64,000 nt of DNA from Streptomyces sp. NBC_01217 (GTDB lineage Bacteria; Actinomycetota; Actinomycetes; Streptomycetales; Streptomycetaceae). The DNA lies in the NCBI RefSeq assembly GCF_035994185.1, contig NZ_CP108539.1, positions 62,001 to 126,000 of the forward strand, read 5' to 3'. How positions within the stretch are numbered: the first letter of the stretch is position 1; each line of letters opens with the position of its first letter. The notes below the pieces were generated by a model. The model did no database searches and was not told the origin of the DNA. It saw nothing but the letters and a program-made list of their open reading frames with translations. A program made the translations under genes and the position numbers. Below, one piece after another: positions 56,629 to 64,000 of this stretch.

Positions 56629-57340
56629 GTGCTGCGCCCTCCGGTGGAACCGATACTTGCCCAGGCCCGCGAGACGGTGCCCGCACCGAGCACGCTGCCG
56701 CGGCCTTGCCTTCGAAGCCAAGTTCGACGGCTACCGCGCACTGCTGTTCGCCCCGGCCGGGCCGGGCGGGCCGACTCTGCTGCAGCCGCGGCGCGGCTCG
56801 CTGATCCAGCGCCACTTCCCCAACCTCGTTGCCGCGGCCCGGCAGCTGCCGTACGACCTGGTCCTGGACGGGGAAGTGGTGGTGTGGTCGGGGGCAGGCT
56901 GTCGTTCGAGGCGCTCCAGCGCCGGGCCTCCTCCGGCGGCCGGACCGCTCACCAGCTGGCGGAGGCGATGCCCGCGCACTTCATCGCCTTCGACGTCCTG
57001 CAGATCGACGCCCAGGAGCTGCTCACTGAGCCGTACGAGCACCGCCGGGCAGTCCTTGAAGGCCTGTTCACCGACCACGGTCTGACAGCGCCGTGGACGC
57101 TGTGCCCCACGACGACCGACCCGGCCATCGCCAAGGAGTTGATGACCTCCTGGACCGATGTCTCTGGCGTGGAGGGTCTGGTCATCAAAGGGCTCGGACA
57201 GCGATCCAGGCCGGGCGTCCGCGGCTGGTTCAAGATCCTCTACCCCGGCGACGACCCGGCGGAGCGCATCCCCGCATCCCGCGAGCCGTCCACACTCACG
57301 GCGTCTTCTTACGGCACCCACACCCTTGTGCATAGGTAGT
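56629..57340 (+). pseudogene. ATP-dependent DNA ligase, frameshifted and truncated
   Basis: GTG 56629 reads LRPPVEPILAQARETVPAPS. The frame then shifts near 56695 to GLAFEAKFDGYRALLF, ligase motif I with the adenylated Lys in E-x-K-x-D-G, and VLDGEVVVW, motif III. It shifts back near 56900 to SFEALQRRASSG and motif IV VEGLVIKG. Two frameshifts and loss of the C-terminal domain make it inactive. Ligases of this LigC/D-like type are common on Streptomyces chromosomes and plasmids. Confidence 0.75.
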
Positions 57341-57509
57341 CAGTGACCAGTCCGTAGTGGCGGTACATCGGGGCGACGGGTGTCGCTGAGGATCCCTGAG
57401 ATCGGCCAAAGCTACCGATTGTCTCTGATGTTCCTCAAGCCTCGATCCATGCGGCGTGACGCTGGGCAACGTAGCGGCAGACAGACATGTGAACTGGGGG
57501 TGGAGTGAC

Positions 57510-58667
57510 ATGCAGAAGTCCGCTCAGCGTGTGCGGCCGATCTCATGGTGGTGGGCCCTGCTGGCTGTTGCACTTGTTGCATCCGCAGTGGCCGTGTCGA
57601 TGGTGGTGATGCTGGCCCAGACCGACGGGCTGCATGGCGCGCAGCGGGCTACGGTCCGCATCGACGCGATCAAGACGGCGCTCACCATCGGCGCCGGCAC
57701 CGGCGGTGCCGCCGCTCTGCTGCTGGCGCTGCGCCGTCAGTGGTTGAGCGAGCATACTCACGTGAGGCAGGAAGCTGCGGATGAGATCGCGGAGTTCGAT
57801 GCGAGGGAGCGTCGCATCACCGAGTTGTACACCGCCGCGGCCGGGCAGCTGGCCAGCGACAGTGCTCCCGTACGACTCGCGGGTCTGTACGCGCTCGAGC
57901 GTCTTGCTCAGGACCATGCTGACCACCGGCAGACCATCGTCAACGTGATCTGCGCCTACTTGCGGATGCCGTTCTCGCCGACACGGCCTCACGCTGAAGA
58001 TGCGGCTGAGACGTGGGAGCAGGAGCGCGTCGTGCGGGTCACGGCCCAAGGCATTCTCACCAGTCATCTCTTCGTCGGCGGAAGCCGCGGGGACGACCCG
58101 TCCTGGCCCTTGAATCCGTCCCCCCAGGAGCCGAAATTCTGGGCCGGCATGGAACTCGACCTTTCGGGGGCCACCCTCCTTGACTTCGAGTTCACGGGCC
58201 GACGCGTGGAGATGGCTACCTTCGACGAGGCACGGTTCGTCGGTACAGCGAATTTTGCCCATGCGGAGTTCACCGCCCACGCGAGCTTCGACAAGGCGCG
58301 CTTCGAGCAGGGCCACGGGCACTTCCTCAGCGCTTGGTTCGGCCTGTGTGTCATCTTCATTGGTACGGACTTCGGAAGCGAGCAGGCCATCTTCAAGGGG
58401 GCCACGTTCACCGGCATGGTGTTTTTCCGCGAAGCGGTCCTGTCCGGCGGTGTCTCTTTCGAGGCTGCCCGTGGGCTTGCCGACTTCAACCCGGGCTGGG
58501 GTTCGGTTCGGCAATGGCCCGACAGCTGGACGGAACGTCCGTTGGAAGCCGACGAGCGGATGCCGCTGCTGGCGCCAAGGTTCAGCCGATGGCCCGAGAG
58601 CAATCTGCCGTCAGGCTCATCGACATGGACTTTGATCGTTCCGGACAGTGAGGGGGCCCCCGGCTAA
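57510..58667 (+). CDS. Membrane-anchored pentapeptide-repeat protein (385 aa)
   Basis: ATG 57510 with GGAG upstream was chosen over 57456. Two membrane helices at about 13-35 and 50-70, then a helical region (ITELYTAAAGQLASDSAPVR and LERLAQDHADHRQTIVNVIC) typical of this family. From about 210 pentapeptide-like A(D/N)LxF units follow: LSGATLLDFEFTG, FDEARFVGTANF, ASFDKARFE, AIFKGATF. These form a right-handed beta helix. Function of the family varies; unknown here. Confidence 0.82.
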   Translation: MQKSAQRVRPISWWWALLAVALVASAVAVSMVVMLAQTDGLHGAQRATVRIDAIKTALTIGAGTGGAAALLLALRRQWLSEHTHVRQEAADEIAEFDARERRITELYTAAAGQLASDSAPVRLAGLYALERLAQDHADHRQTIVNVICAYLRMPFSPTRPHAEDAAETWEQERVVRVTAQGILTSHLFVGGSRGDDPSWPLNPSPQEPKFWAGMELDLSGATLLDFEFTGRRVEMATFDEARFVGTANFAHAEFTAHASFDKARFEQGHGHFLSAWFGLCVIFIGTDFGSEQAIFKGATFTGMVFFREAVLSGGVSFEAARGLADFNPGWGSVRQWPDSWTERPLEADERMPLLAPRFSRWPESNLPSGSSTWTLIVPDSEGAPG

Positions 58668-58891
58668 CTGACATCCTGCGCTTTCGCCGGGGTGCCGTTT
58701 CCAGCTCGTACGTGGGCACGGCGAACTCCTCCGGGAAGCACGACGCCCCCGGCCGGGTGGCCGGGGGGCGGTGGTGGGCTGTCAGGGGAGTCGTGCGCTG
58801 GTGTGTGCTCGATGACGGTGTAGTTGGTTGCACCGTGAATTCAAGGCGGGTGGTGCTTGTGTGGTCGAGGCGCAGCATTCGCACGGCACTG

Positions 58892-59089
58892 TCAACTCTC
58901 GTAGAGGGCGCGCATCACGTCCCAGAACTGTTGAGGCCGGGCGGCCTCGCAGCCGTCGCAGCGGTACCGGTCGAACCAGACGAGGGCCAGGTGGTCCTGC
59001 TGACCGGAGGGTCGGGTACGGCGGAACTCAGGTCGGAGCGGTAGCGAGCACAGCGGGCAGGGGTCTCCGTAGAGCGGTTCATTGATCAT
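58892..59089 (-). CDS. Small zinc-ribbon-like protein (65 aa)
   Basis: ATG 59089 (ATG 59107 alternative). INEPLYGDPCPLC then later RYRCDGC give two CxxC pairs, a typical treble-clef or ribbon spacing of about 30 residues; the C-terminus is a short helix. Small and unknown, but the Cys pattern supports it. The gap 59090-59248 holds no other gene. Confidence 0.5.
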   Translation of the reverse strand: MINEPLYGDPCPLCSLPLRPEFRRTRPSGQQDHLALVWFDRYRCDGCEAARPQQFWDVMRALYES

Positions 59090-59248
59090 GCGGCGGACTG
59101 TGCACACGGCGGCGGCTTATTGTCTCGGGCTGTCGTGGCGGCCCGCCTGACGGGCGCTGCGGTAAAGATCTGGTGATGGCCTCCCGCCCGGCGGGAAGCA
59201 CCCCGGATCACGCTTTTCCACAGGTCAACGGCGGGGTTCCATGGCCCG

Positions 59249-61057
59249 GTGATCAGCAAAGCGGAGGTCCGCCCCGGCGACGGGTGGAAGTACTACTTCC
59301 GCAGCGTGATGGTCGGCGACGGCCAACGCCCTGCGGGTAAGCCGCTGCGCGCCGCCCAGGACGAAGCTGGTGTCCCGCCCGGGGTCTGGAGGGGCCGGGG
59401 CCTGGCGGCGGTCGGTCTCAAGGCCGGGGACGTGGTGACCGAGCGGCAGGCCGAACTGCTCCTGGGGGAGGGCCGGCACCCGGACGCTGACCGGATCGAG
59501 CGCGAGCGCCTGGAGGCGGGCGACGACCCGGCGACGGCGCGGCGAGCGACCGTGCTTGGCAGGCCCATCGAGCACAACCGCTCACCCAAGACCGACAAGG
59601 CCAAGGAGCGGACGCCCTGGCTGGCCATTGACCTGACGTTCCGGGCCCCGCCGACGGCACACGTCGCGTGGGCGCTGGGTGACTACGAGACCCGCCTGGT
59701 GCTGGAGCTGTGCCAGGACATCGCCCGGGACAAGACGCTGGCGTGGCTGGAGGACTCGGCCGCGGAGATCCGCTGGGGGAGCGGCGGCAAGCACCGCAAG
59801 CCGATCCGGGACGGGCTGATCATCGCGGTCTTCCGGCACTACGAGTCCAGAGCTGCCGAGTCGAAGCCCCTTCTCCACGATCATGCGCTGGTCTCGATCC
59901 GCGCCCGGCGGCCGGACGGCAAGGGAACGTGGGGCAACCTGTCGGCGGACTCGGTGCTGGCCCACATCGTCGCGGCAGACACCCTCTACACCCTCTACTT
60001 CATGGAGGAGGTGTCCGCCCGGCTCGGATGGGCGTGGGAGCCCCGCGAGGTGACACCCGGCCGACGACCGGTCATGGAGATCGCGGGCATCGACCAGCGG
60101 CTCATCGGCTGGCAGTCGACCCGCCGTCAGCAGATCGAGGACGCGCTGTCCGTCCTGGTGGCCGACTACGAAGAACGGCAGGGTCACACGCCGGGGGAGC
60201 GGGCCTCCTACGCGCTGGGCTGCCAGGCCGCCGACCAGACGCGCCCGCCGAAGCGCAAGGCGCTGCTGTCGCTGACCGAGCTGCGCGAGCGATGGCGGGA
60301 CTCAGCGATCCGGGCCTACGGTGCCGACGTCATCGACCGGCTCGCAGAGCAGGCGCGAGCAGCGACAGCAGCAGTGTGGGCGCGGGTCCGGCCGGTGGTC
60401 GACATCGCCCTGGCCGCCGTCGACGTCGTCGCCGTGGTGTACGTGATGCGCGGCGCGTTCAAGCGCCGACACCTGCTCGCCGAAGCCCGCCGCCACCTCG
60501 CCTACGCCCTGCGCGGCCGACCCCACCAGCCCGGCCTGGACGAACAGATTGTGCAGAGCGTCGTCGACGACTACATCCGCCCGGCCGGACGCCGGATGAT
60601 GACCGCCGACCTGCGCGCTCTGTACCCGCGCGACACCGAGGACCAGGCCGTGCTGCGCCCGCTGACCCGCAAACGGTCCGCCTCCCCGTACGAGCGGGCC
60701 CGCCTCGCCGCCGGAGCCCTGACCGCCCGGGTCCACGCAGCGCGGCGCGCGGACCGCCTGAGCTCCCGCACCCGGCCGCGCACCGTCGCCGTGCCCGCCA
60801 CCCCGACGTCCCGCCTGCGGCCGTTCCACTCGGACCCGAAGACCGGCCGCGTTCCGCAGCAGAGGACCGACGCCGCCACGGTGGAGCAGACCCGCCGGAC
60901 ACTCGAGGCCGCCGCCAAGCTCCAGGAAGGCACCCGAGAGCGTGCCGTCGCCCACGGACCCCGACCTCAGCCCGCCCCGGCGACGGCACCGCCGCCGCAC
61001 ACCCAGCAGCCCGGCACCCAGCGCACACCGGGCCGGACCGCAGGAGGAGTCGCGTGA
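59249..61057 (+). CDS. MobF/TrwC-like conjugative relaxase, without helicase domain
   Basis: GTG 59249; 602 residues. Starts with ISKAEVRPGDGWKYYFRSV, in which YY would be the catalytic tyrosines. The metal-binding histidines fall in PLLHDHALVSIRARRPDGKG near 208. TWGNLSADSVL follows, as in relaxases of the TrwC type. The last 200 residues are a basic helical and Pro-rich tail; the helicase part of classical TrwC is absent. It should nick oriT and lead the strand. Coupled by GTGA to the next gene. The close-by repeats at 61464-61704 are a candidate oriT. Confidence 0.72.
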   Translation: MISKAEVRPGDGWKYYFRSVMVGDGQRPAGKPLRAAQDEAGVPPGVWRGRGLAAVGLKAGDVVTERQAELLLGEGRHPDADRIERERLEAGDDPATARRATVLGRPIEHNRSPKTDKAKERTPWLAIDLTFRAPPTAHVAWALGDYETRLVLELCQDIARDKTLAWLEDSAAEIRWGSGGKHRKPIRDGLIIAVFRHYESRAAESKPLLHDHALVSIRARRPDGKGTWGNLSADSVLAHIVAADTLYTLYFMEEVSARLGWAWEPREVTPGRRPVMEIAGIDQRLIGWQSTRRQQIEDALSVLVADYEERQGHTPGERASYALGCQAADQTRPPKRKALLSLTELRERWRDSAIRAYGADVIDRLAEQARAATAAVWARVRPVVDIALAAVDVVAVVYVMRGAFKRRHLLAEARRHLAYALRGRPHQPGLDEQIVQSVVDDYIRPAGRRMMTADLRALYPRDTEDQAVLRPLTRKRSASPYERARLAAGALTARVHAARRADRLSSRTRPRTVAVPATPTSRLRPFHSDPKTGRVPQQRTDAATVEQTRRTLEAAAKLQEGTRERAVAHGPRPQPAPATAPPPHTQQPGTQRTPGRTAGGVA

Positions 61058-61395
61058 GCACCCCGGAAGAACAGCCCAGCCTTGAGAATGTCCTCGCCCG
61101 CGCCCGCGCAGCCGCCAAGAAGATGGCCGCCGCGCTCGATGAGGACCAGGAGCCCGATGAGCCCCTGGGGTGGCAGCCGGTCTGGAAGCGGCCCCGGAAG
61201 CCGAAGTCGAAGGCGGCGAGGAAGGAGGAGCTGCGCAAGCAACGGCGGCGGCTCCAGGACGCCGGATGGCGCCGCTTCGTCGCCGCGCAGTCGCGCCGGC
61301 CCCGGTCCCGGCAGAACCGGATCGGCAACGCGGCCGCGCGCCGCGATGCCCGCGCCCAGTCCCGGGTGCAGCACTCCAACGCCTGGCTGTGGTGA
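61054..61395 (+). CDS. Small basic relaxase-coupled protein (113 aa)
   Basis: GTG 61054 overlaps the relaxase stop, with AGGAGGAG upstream. Begins acidic (STPEEQPSLENVLARARAAA), then is strongly basic (RPRKPKSKAARKEELRKQRR) and ends in SNAWLW. The charge and coupling suggest a DNA-binding accessory factor for nicking or relaxosome assembly (inference). Confidence 0.65.
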   Translation: MSTPEEQPSLENVLARARAAAKKMAAALDEDQEPDEPLGWQPVWKRPRKPKSKAARKEELRKQRRRLQDAGWRRFVAAQSRRPRSRQNRIGNAAARRDARAQSRVQHSNAWLW

Positions 61396-61463
61396 CGATG
61401 CCGGGCATCGTCCACCGAGTGGAGCGCGCCATGTTCTGCATCCGCTGCGCGATGCACGACATC

Positions 61464-61520
61464 GGGTGGAGTCCACTCAGTGGAGTCCACCCGATGGGCT
61501 CCACTGAGTGGACTCCACCC
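61464..61520. repeat. 22-bp perfect inverted repeat
   Basis: 61464-61485 pairs with 61499-61520; the arms begin GGGTGGAGTCCACTCAGTGG, and the loop is 13 nt. Each arm is itself built of two TGGAGTCCA-type palindromes. It lies 69 bp after the basic relaxase-coupled gene and could be the oriT cruciform, an origin element or a terminator. Confidence 0.75.
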
Positions 61521-61521
61521 C

Positions 61522-61596
61522 GGTGCGCACCGGACGACGATGGACGCCACTGCGGTGCGCACCGCGATGTCCGCCACCGCACCGGTGCGCGCACCG
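61522..61596. repeat. Three phased GGTGCGCACC palindromes
   Basis: GGTGCGCACC at 61522-61531 and 61554-61563, and the extended CGGTGCGCGCACCG at 61583-61596. Spacings of 32 and 30 bp are about three helical turns, so a dimeric protein could bind all three on one face. Confidence 0.65.
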
Positions 61597-61610
61597 CCGA
61601 CCGACCCCTT

Positions 61611-61704
61611 GACCAGGTTTCGACGGGCGCGCGTCGTTCCTAGACCAGGTTCGCTACCCAACACGTTTTCCCTTGTCGGACCCGGTGTCGGTCGTTGACC
61701 AGGT
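61611..61704 (+). repeat. Three GACCAGGT direct repeats (iteron-like)
   Basis: GACCAGGT at 61611, 61643 and 61697, each followed by T/C and CG. Spacings are 32 and 54 bp. The sequence between the last two has a short A/T-richer stretch (AACACGTTTTCCC). Together with the palindromes just before, this forms a 240-bp cis-acting region between relaxase and replication-type genes. Confidence 0.6.
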
Positions 61705-61755
61705 CGCGGACAAGGGGGTGTGTGATAGAGGGCCCGCCGCCGCGCGGCGCGCCCG

Positions 61756-62217
61756 GTGCGGCTGCCGTTCCCGGTCCCGGACGAACGCGCCCACCTCTTC
61801 GTCGACAGCTACGCCGACATGCACGACCTCGTTGAGGACCTGGTCGTGCCCGACGGTGTTCCCGAGGCCGCGGCGACAGTCCTGCGTAGGGCCCGTGAGC
61901 TGCTGCGCCAGTCGTACTACTGCTACGAGTTCTCCGCCGTGGCGGTCATGCACTCACTGATCGCGGTGGAGATCGTGTTGCGCGACCGGATCCCGGACGC
62001 GGGCAAGAAGCCGCTGCACGGGCTCATCAAGCAGGGCGCGGCCGACGGGATCCTGACGGCCCGGCAGGCGGAGTACCTCGACTATGGTCGGCAGATCGGC
62101 AACGGGATGGCGCACGGCCAGACCACGCACGCGGTGATGCCGCTGGCCATGGCGGTGCCGATGGTGACGACGTCGTTCGCGATCGTCTCCGAGCTCTGCG
62201 CGGCGCCCACCGGGTGA
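61756..62217 (+). CDS. HEPN-like hypothetical protein (153 aa)
   Basis: GTG 61756; no strong ribosome site visible. The helical protein has YEFSAVAVMHSLIAVEIVLR and LHGLIKQGAADGIL followed by YGRQIGNGMAHG. This resembles DUF4145-type HEPN proteins, in which a helix ends R-N-x-x-x-H; here Arg and His are present (R-x7-H) but spacing is unusual. HEPN proteins are often RNases or their inactive relatives. Identification tentative. Confidence 0.55.
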   Translation: MRLPFPVPDERAHLFVDSYADMHDLVEDLVVPDGVPEAAATVLRRARELLRQSYYCYEFSAVAVMHSLIAVEIVLRDRIPDAGKKPLHGLIKQGAADGILTARQAEYLDYGRQIGNGMAHGQTTHAVMPLAMAVPMVTTSFAIVSELCAAPTG

Positions 62218-62334
62218 TCACGGCTCGGTAACGGCGCTCGGTGGATGTCACACCGTCGACTTTCGCCACACCTCTAGCAAGTGACGGGGGAGTTCCATCC
62301 GGACCCCCGCGCCACCTGCGTGAGGAGCCTTGTC

Positions 62335-63411
62335 ATGACGTACGCCAGCAGCGCCCGGCAGCCCGACCCGAAGCCGCGCCCGACCTGGACAAGGGGTGCT
62401 GAGCGGCCTGTGGGCGGCCCGGAATCCAGTGCCGTGAACGGTGCCGCGAACGATTCCAACGTCGTGCCCATCACCGCAGCTCATACCGCTCGCCAGGGGG
62501 CCTCCCGGCACGCTGACACCTCTCTCCTTTCCCCTGAGACGTCAGCGAAGGGAAAGAAGTCCACTCCCACGGCCGGGAAGGTACGAGCCGATGCGCTGCG
62601 GTTGCTGGGGTGTGTGCGGATAGCGACGGTTCGGCAGATGGCTGAGGTGATCACGAAGGAGAAGTCGGATGGCCGGTCATACGTGCGCAGGGCGATGAAG
62701 GAGTTGGCGGAGCTCGGGCTGGCGGAGACGAACGGCAAGGACGGCAAGCACCAGATCTGGAACCTGACGGTGGCGGGGCAGAAGGCTCTGGCCGATGGCA
62801 ATGAGCTGCCGCTGCGTCCGAAGGCCGGCACCGGAGCGAAGGCTGTTCGAGCCGGGCTCGGCCCGCACGGTCTCGCGGTGACGGACATGATCCTCGCCTA
62901 CACCGACACGGTCCTGTCCGGAGACCGTGAGTGCCTGACCGACTGGCAGGTGGAGGTGAACCACGCCATCAAGCAGACCGGCCTGAGCTTCAACACCGAC
63001 GCCGTCCTCGCCGTGCCGACCAAGACCAGCGAGGTACGCCTCTTCGAGCTCGACAACGGCACCATGTCCCAGGCCCGCCTCGCGAAGGAGGTCTGGGACT
63101 ACGAGCGCTACGCCGGGCACCGCGTCTGGGAAGGAGCCCGCGGCACCAACGGCAGCACGTACCCGTTCTGGCAACGCCACCGATACACCCGCTCCGAGCG
63201 CTTCCCGCTGCTGTATGTCGTTTTGGCGGGGAAGGAGGAGCACCTGCTCGACAACCGTCGCCAGGCGCTCACTGCCGACGTGAAGGGCATCACCGTCGCG
63301 GTGTGGGTGAATACCCTGCCCCGGCTGAAGCGCGGCGAGCCCTGGTACGAGATCGGCGTCGACGACCCGGACCGGCGCCGGCGGCGCTACCCCGAACCGC
63401 CCGGCCGCTGA
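62335..63411 (+). CDS. Replication-relaxation family protein (358 aa)
   Basis: ATG 62335 behind GAGGAG was chosen over 62281. After a disordered N-terminus come a winged helix at about 85-150 (LLGCVRIATVRQMAEVITKE; AMKELAELGLAETNGKDGKH) and the rest of the Replic_Relax fold (LAVTDMILAYTDTVLSG; FELDNGTMSQARLAKEVWDY). The family is tied to replication or relaxation of actinobacterial plasmids and elements. Placed after relaxase and repeats, it may bind that region. Confidence 0.82.
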   Translation: MTYASSARQPDPKPRPTWTRGAERPVGGPESSAVNGAANDSNVVPITAAHTARQGASRHADTSLLSPETSAKGKKSTPTAGKVRADALRLLGCVRIATVRQMAEVITKEKSDGRSYVRRAMKELAELGLAETNGKDGKHQIWNLTVAGQKALADGNELPLRPKAGTGAKAVRAGLGPHGLAVTDMILAYTDTVLSGDRECLTDWQVEVNHAIKQTGLSFNTDAVLAVPTKTSEVRLFELDNGTMSQARLAKEVWDYERYAGHRVWEGARGTNGSTYPFWQRHRYTRSERFPLLYVVLAGKEEHLLDNRRQALTADVKGITVAVWVNTLPRLKRGEPWYEIGVDDPDRRRRRYPEPPGR

Positions 63412-63565
63412 CGCCGCACAGGACGCCGGGCACGCCCCGCCGCCGGAGGGGCTGTCCGGCGTCCGGCCCGGTGGGCGGAATGGGCGCCGAAGTCCCCGTG
63501 CCATCGCGCGGGACAAGCGGGCCCACCCGAAGGCCACGGCCTACGGAAGGCCGTACACAGGCCGT

Positions 63566-64000
63566 ATGAGACGCAGTCGAGAAGAGACCACCACCCCTCT
63601 CTCTCTGCCGGGCGATCTGTGGCACGCCCTGGTCCAGCTTCAGCACACCCACCCCGACGCGGTGGGCCATGTCGGGCCGCTCGCCCGCCCGGCCGGGCTG
63701 CTGTCCTTCACCGCGGCCGCCGACACGATCCTCGCGGCCCGGGTGCAGCTGACCGGCGCGGAGACGATGCACGAGGTGAACGAGACGCTCCGCTCGATGA
63801 CCGGCAACCTGCCCCGCACCCATTTCACCGGCCCCGGCGTCGCCCTGGAGCTCACGCTCGGCAGACGGCAGGAGCTCCCGATCCACGCCGCGCACACCGC
63901 CGGGCTCACCCGGCTCTTCCATGACGCCACCTACACCATCAGCGACCGCAACGATGCCGCGAGCGGCTGCTGCTTCCACTGCGACGGGACCGGGCGCGCC
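63566..64000 (+). CDS. Hypothetical protein, 3' partial
   Basis: ATG 63566 opens a frame that runs without stop to the window end (145 codons seen). It encodes a soluble product (LPGDLWHALVQLQHTH, AGLLSFTAAADTILAARVQL) ending in view with CCFHCDGTGRA, a zinc knuckle like those at 1421-1881. The ribosome site is weak. Family not recognised. Confidence 0.5.
   Translation, partial: MRRSREETTTPLSLPGDLWHALVQLQHTHPDAVGHVGPLARPAGLLSFTAAADTILAARVQLTGAETMHEVNETLRSMTGNLPRTHFTGPGVALELTLGRRQELPIHAAHTAGLTRLFHDATYTISDRNDAASGCCFHCDGTGRA

Noticed and set aside
63290..63979. Minus-strand frame of 229 codons at the window end
   Set aside because: Gly/Arg/Val-rich antisense of the replication-relaxation 3' end and of the partial + gene, which has better composition and a zinc knuckle.
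1..64000. tRNA or rRNA genes and tRNA-type attachment sites
   Set aside because: No cloverleaf or tRNA 3' end was noticed on either strand by eye; a dedicated scan would be needed to exclude one.

Overview
The window is very GC-rich and its genes start with ATG, GTG or TTG behind GGAGG-type ribosome sites, often in ATGA/GTGA/TTGA stop-start overlaps. WhiB, RRQRL-like, DUF2637, DUF6207 and TraB-type proteins point to a Streptomyces or close relative. There are no housekeeping genes. A TraB-type DNA translocase, a MobF-like relaxase, a replication-relaxation protein and ParA/ParB with parS-like palindromes suggest a conjugative plasmid (or large integrative element) that has collected many mobile elements.

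Layout. (1) 1-15007: transfer/maintenance backbone on the + strand. It holds small zinc-knuckle proteins, a WhiB regulator, a DUF2637 membrane/coiled-coil protein whose gene carries phased GTTTCG sites, a membrane-anchored Gly/Ser/Lys-rich protein, TraB, several small Spd-like membrane proteins and GC-rich intergenic hairpins. (2) 15008-34140: accessory island. It starts with an IS5-family element that has an extra reverse gene. Next comes an operon of tyrosine recombinase, XRE regulator, large zinc-knuckle/degenerate-recombinase protein, GNAT and small genes. That operon is split by a complete Tn7-like transposon (tnsA-tnsB-tnsC-tniQ plus a DUF6193-like cargo gene) with a perfect 5-bp target duplication. 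An IS110 element, a VOC/YafY pair and the 3' remains of an integrase module follow. (3) 34139-36270: more backbone, largely decayed (5'-truncated gene, genes with amber codons and frameshifts) around an intact GGDEF gene. (4) 36323-50259: two RHS polymorphic-toxin genes arranged head to head as an inverted duplication with 6,099-bp arms. They differ only in their C-terminal tips, and each is followed by its own candidate immunity gene. (5) 50692-58667: DUF1906-like secreted protein, parA/parB with three parS-like palindromes, membrane proteins of unknown role, a DUF6207 gene, a frameshifted ATP-dependent DNA ligase and a pentapeptide protein. (6) 58892-64000: relaxase with a coupled small basic protein, a dense repeat region that may be oriT or an origin, a HEPN-like protein, the replication-relaxation protein and a gene running off the end.

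How it may work together (inference): the relaxase and TraB give two possible transfer routes, ParAB stabilises the replicon, and the RHS pairs act in competition. The phased GTTTCG array in and before the DUF2637 gene is the best candidate for an undescribed cis-acting site, either centromere-like or a TraB recognition locus. All functions are assigned by reading translated sequence; no database search was possible.
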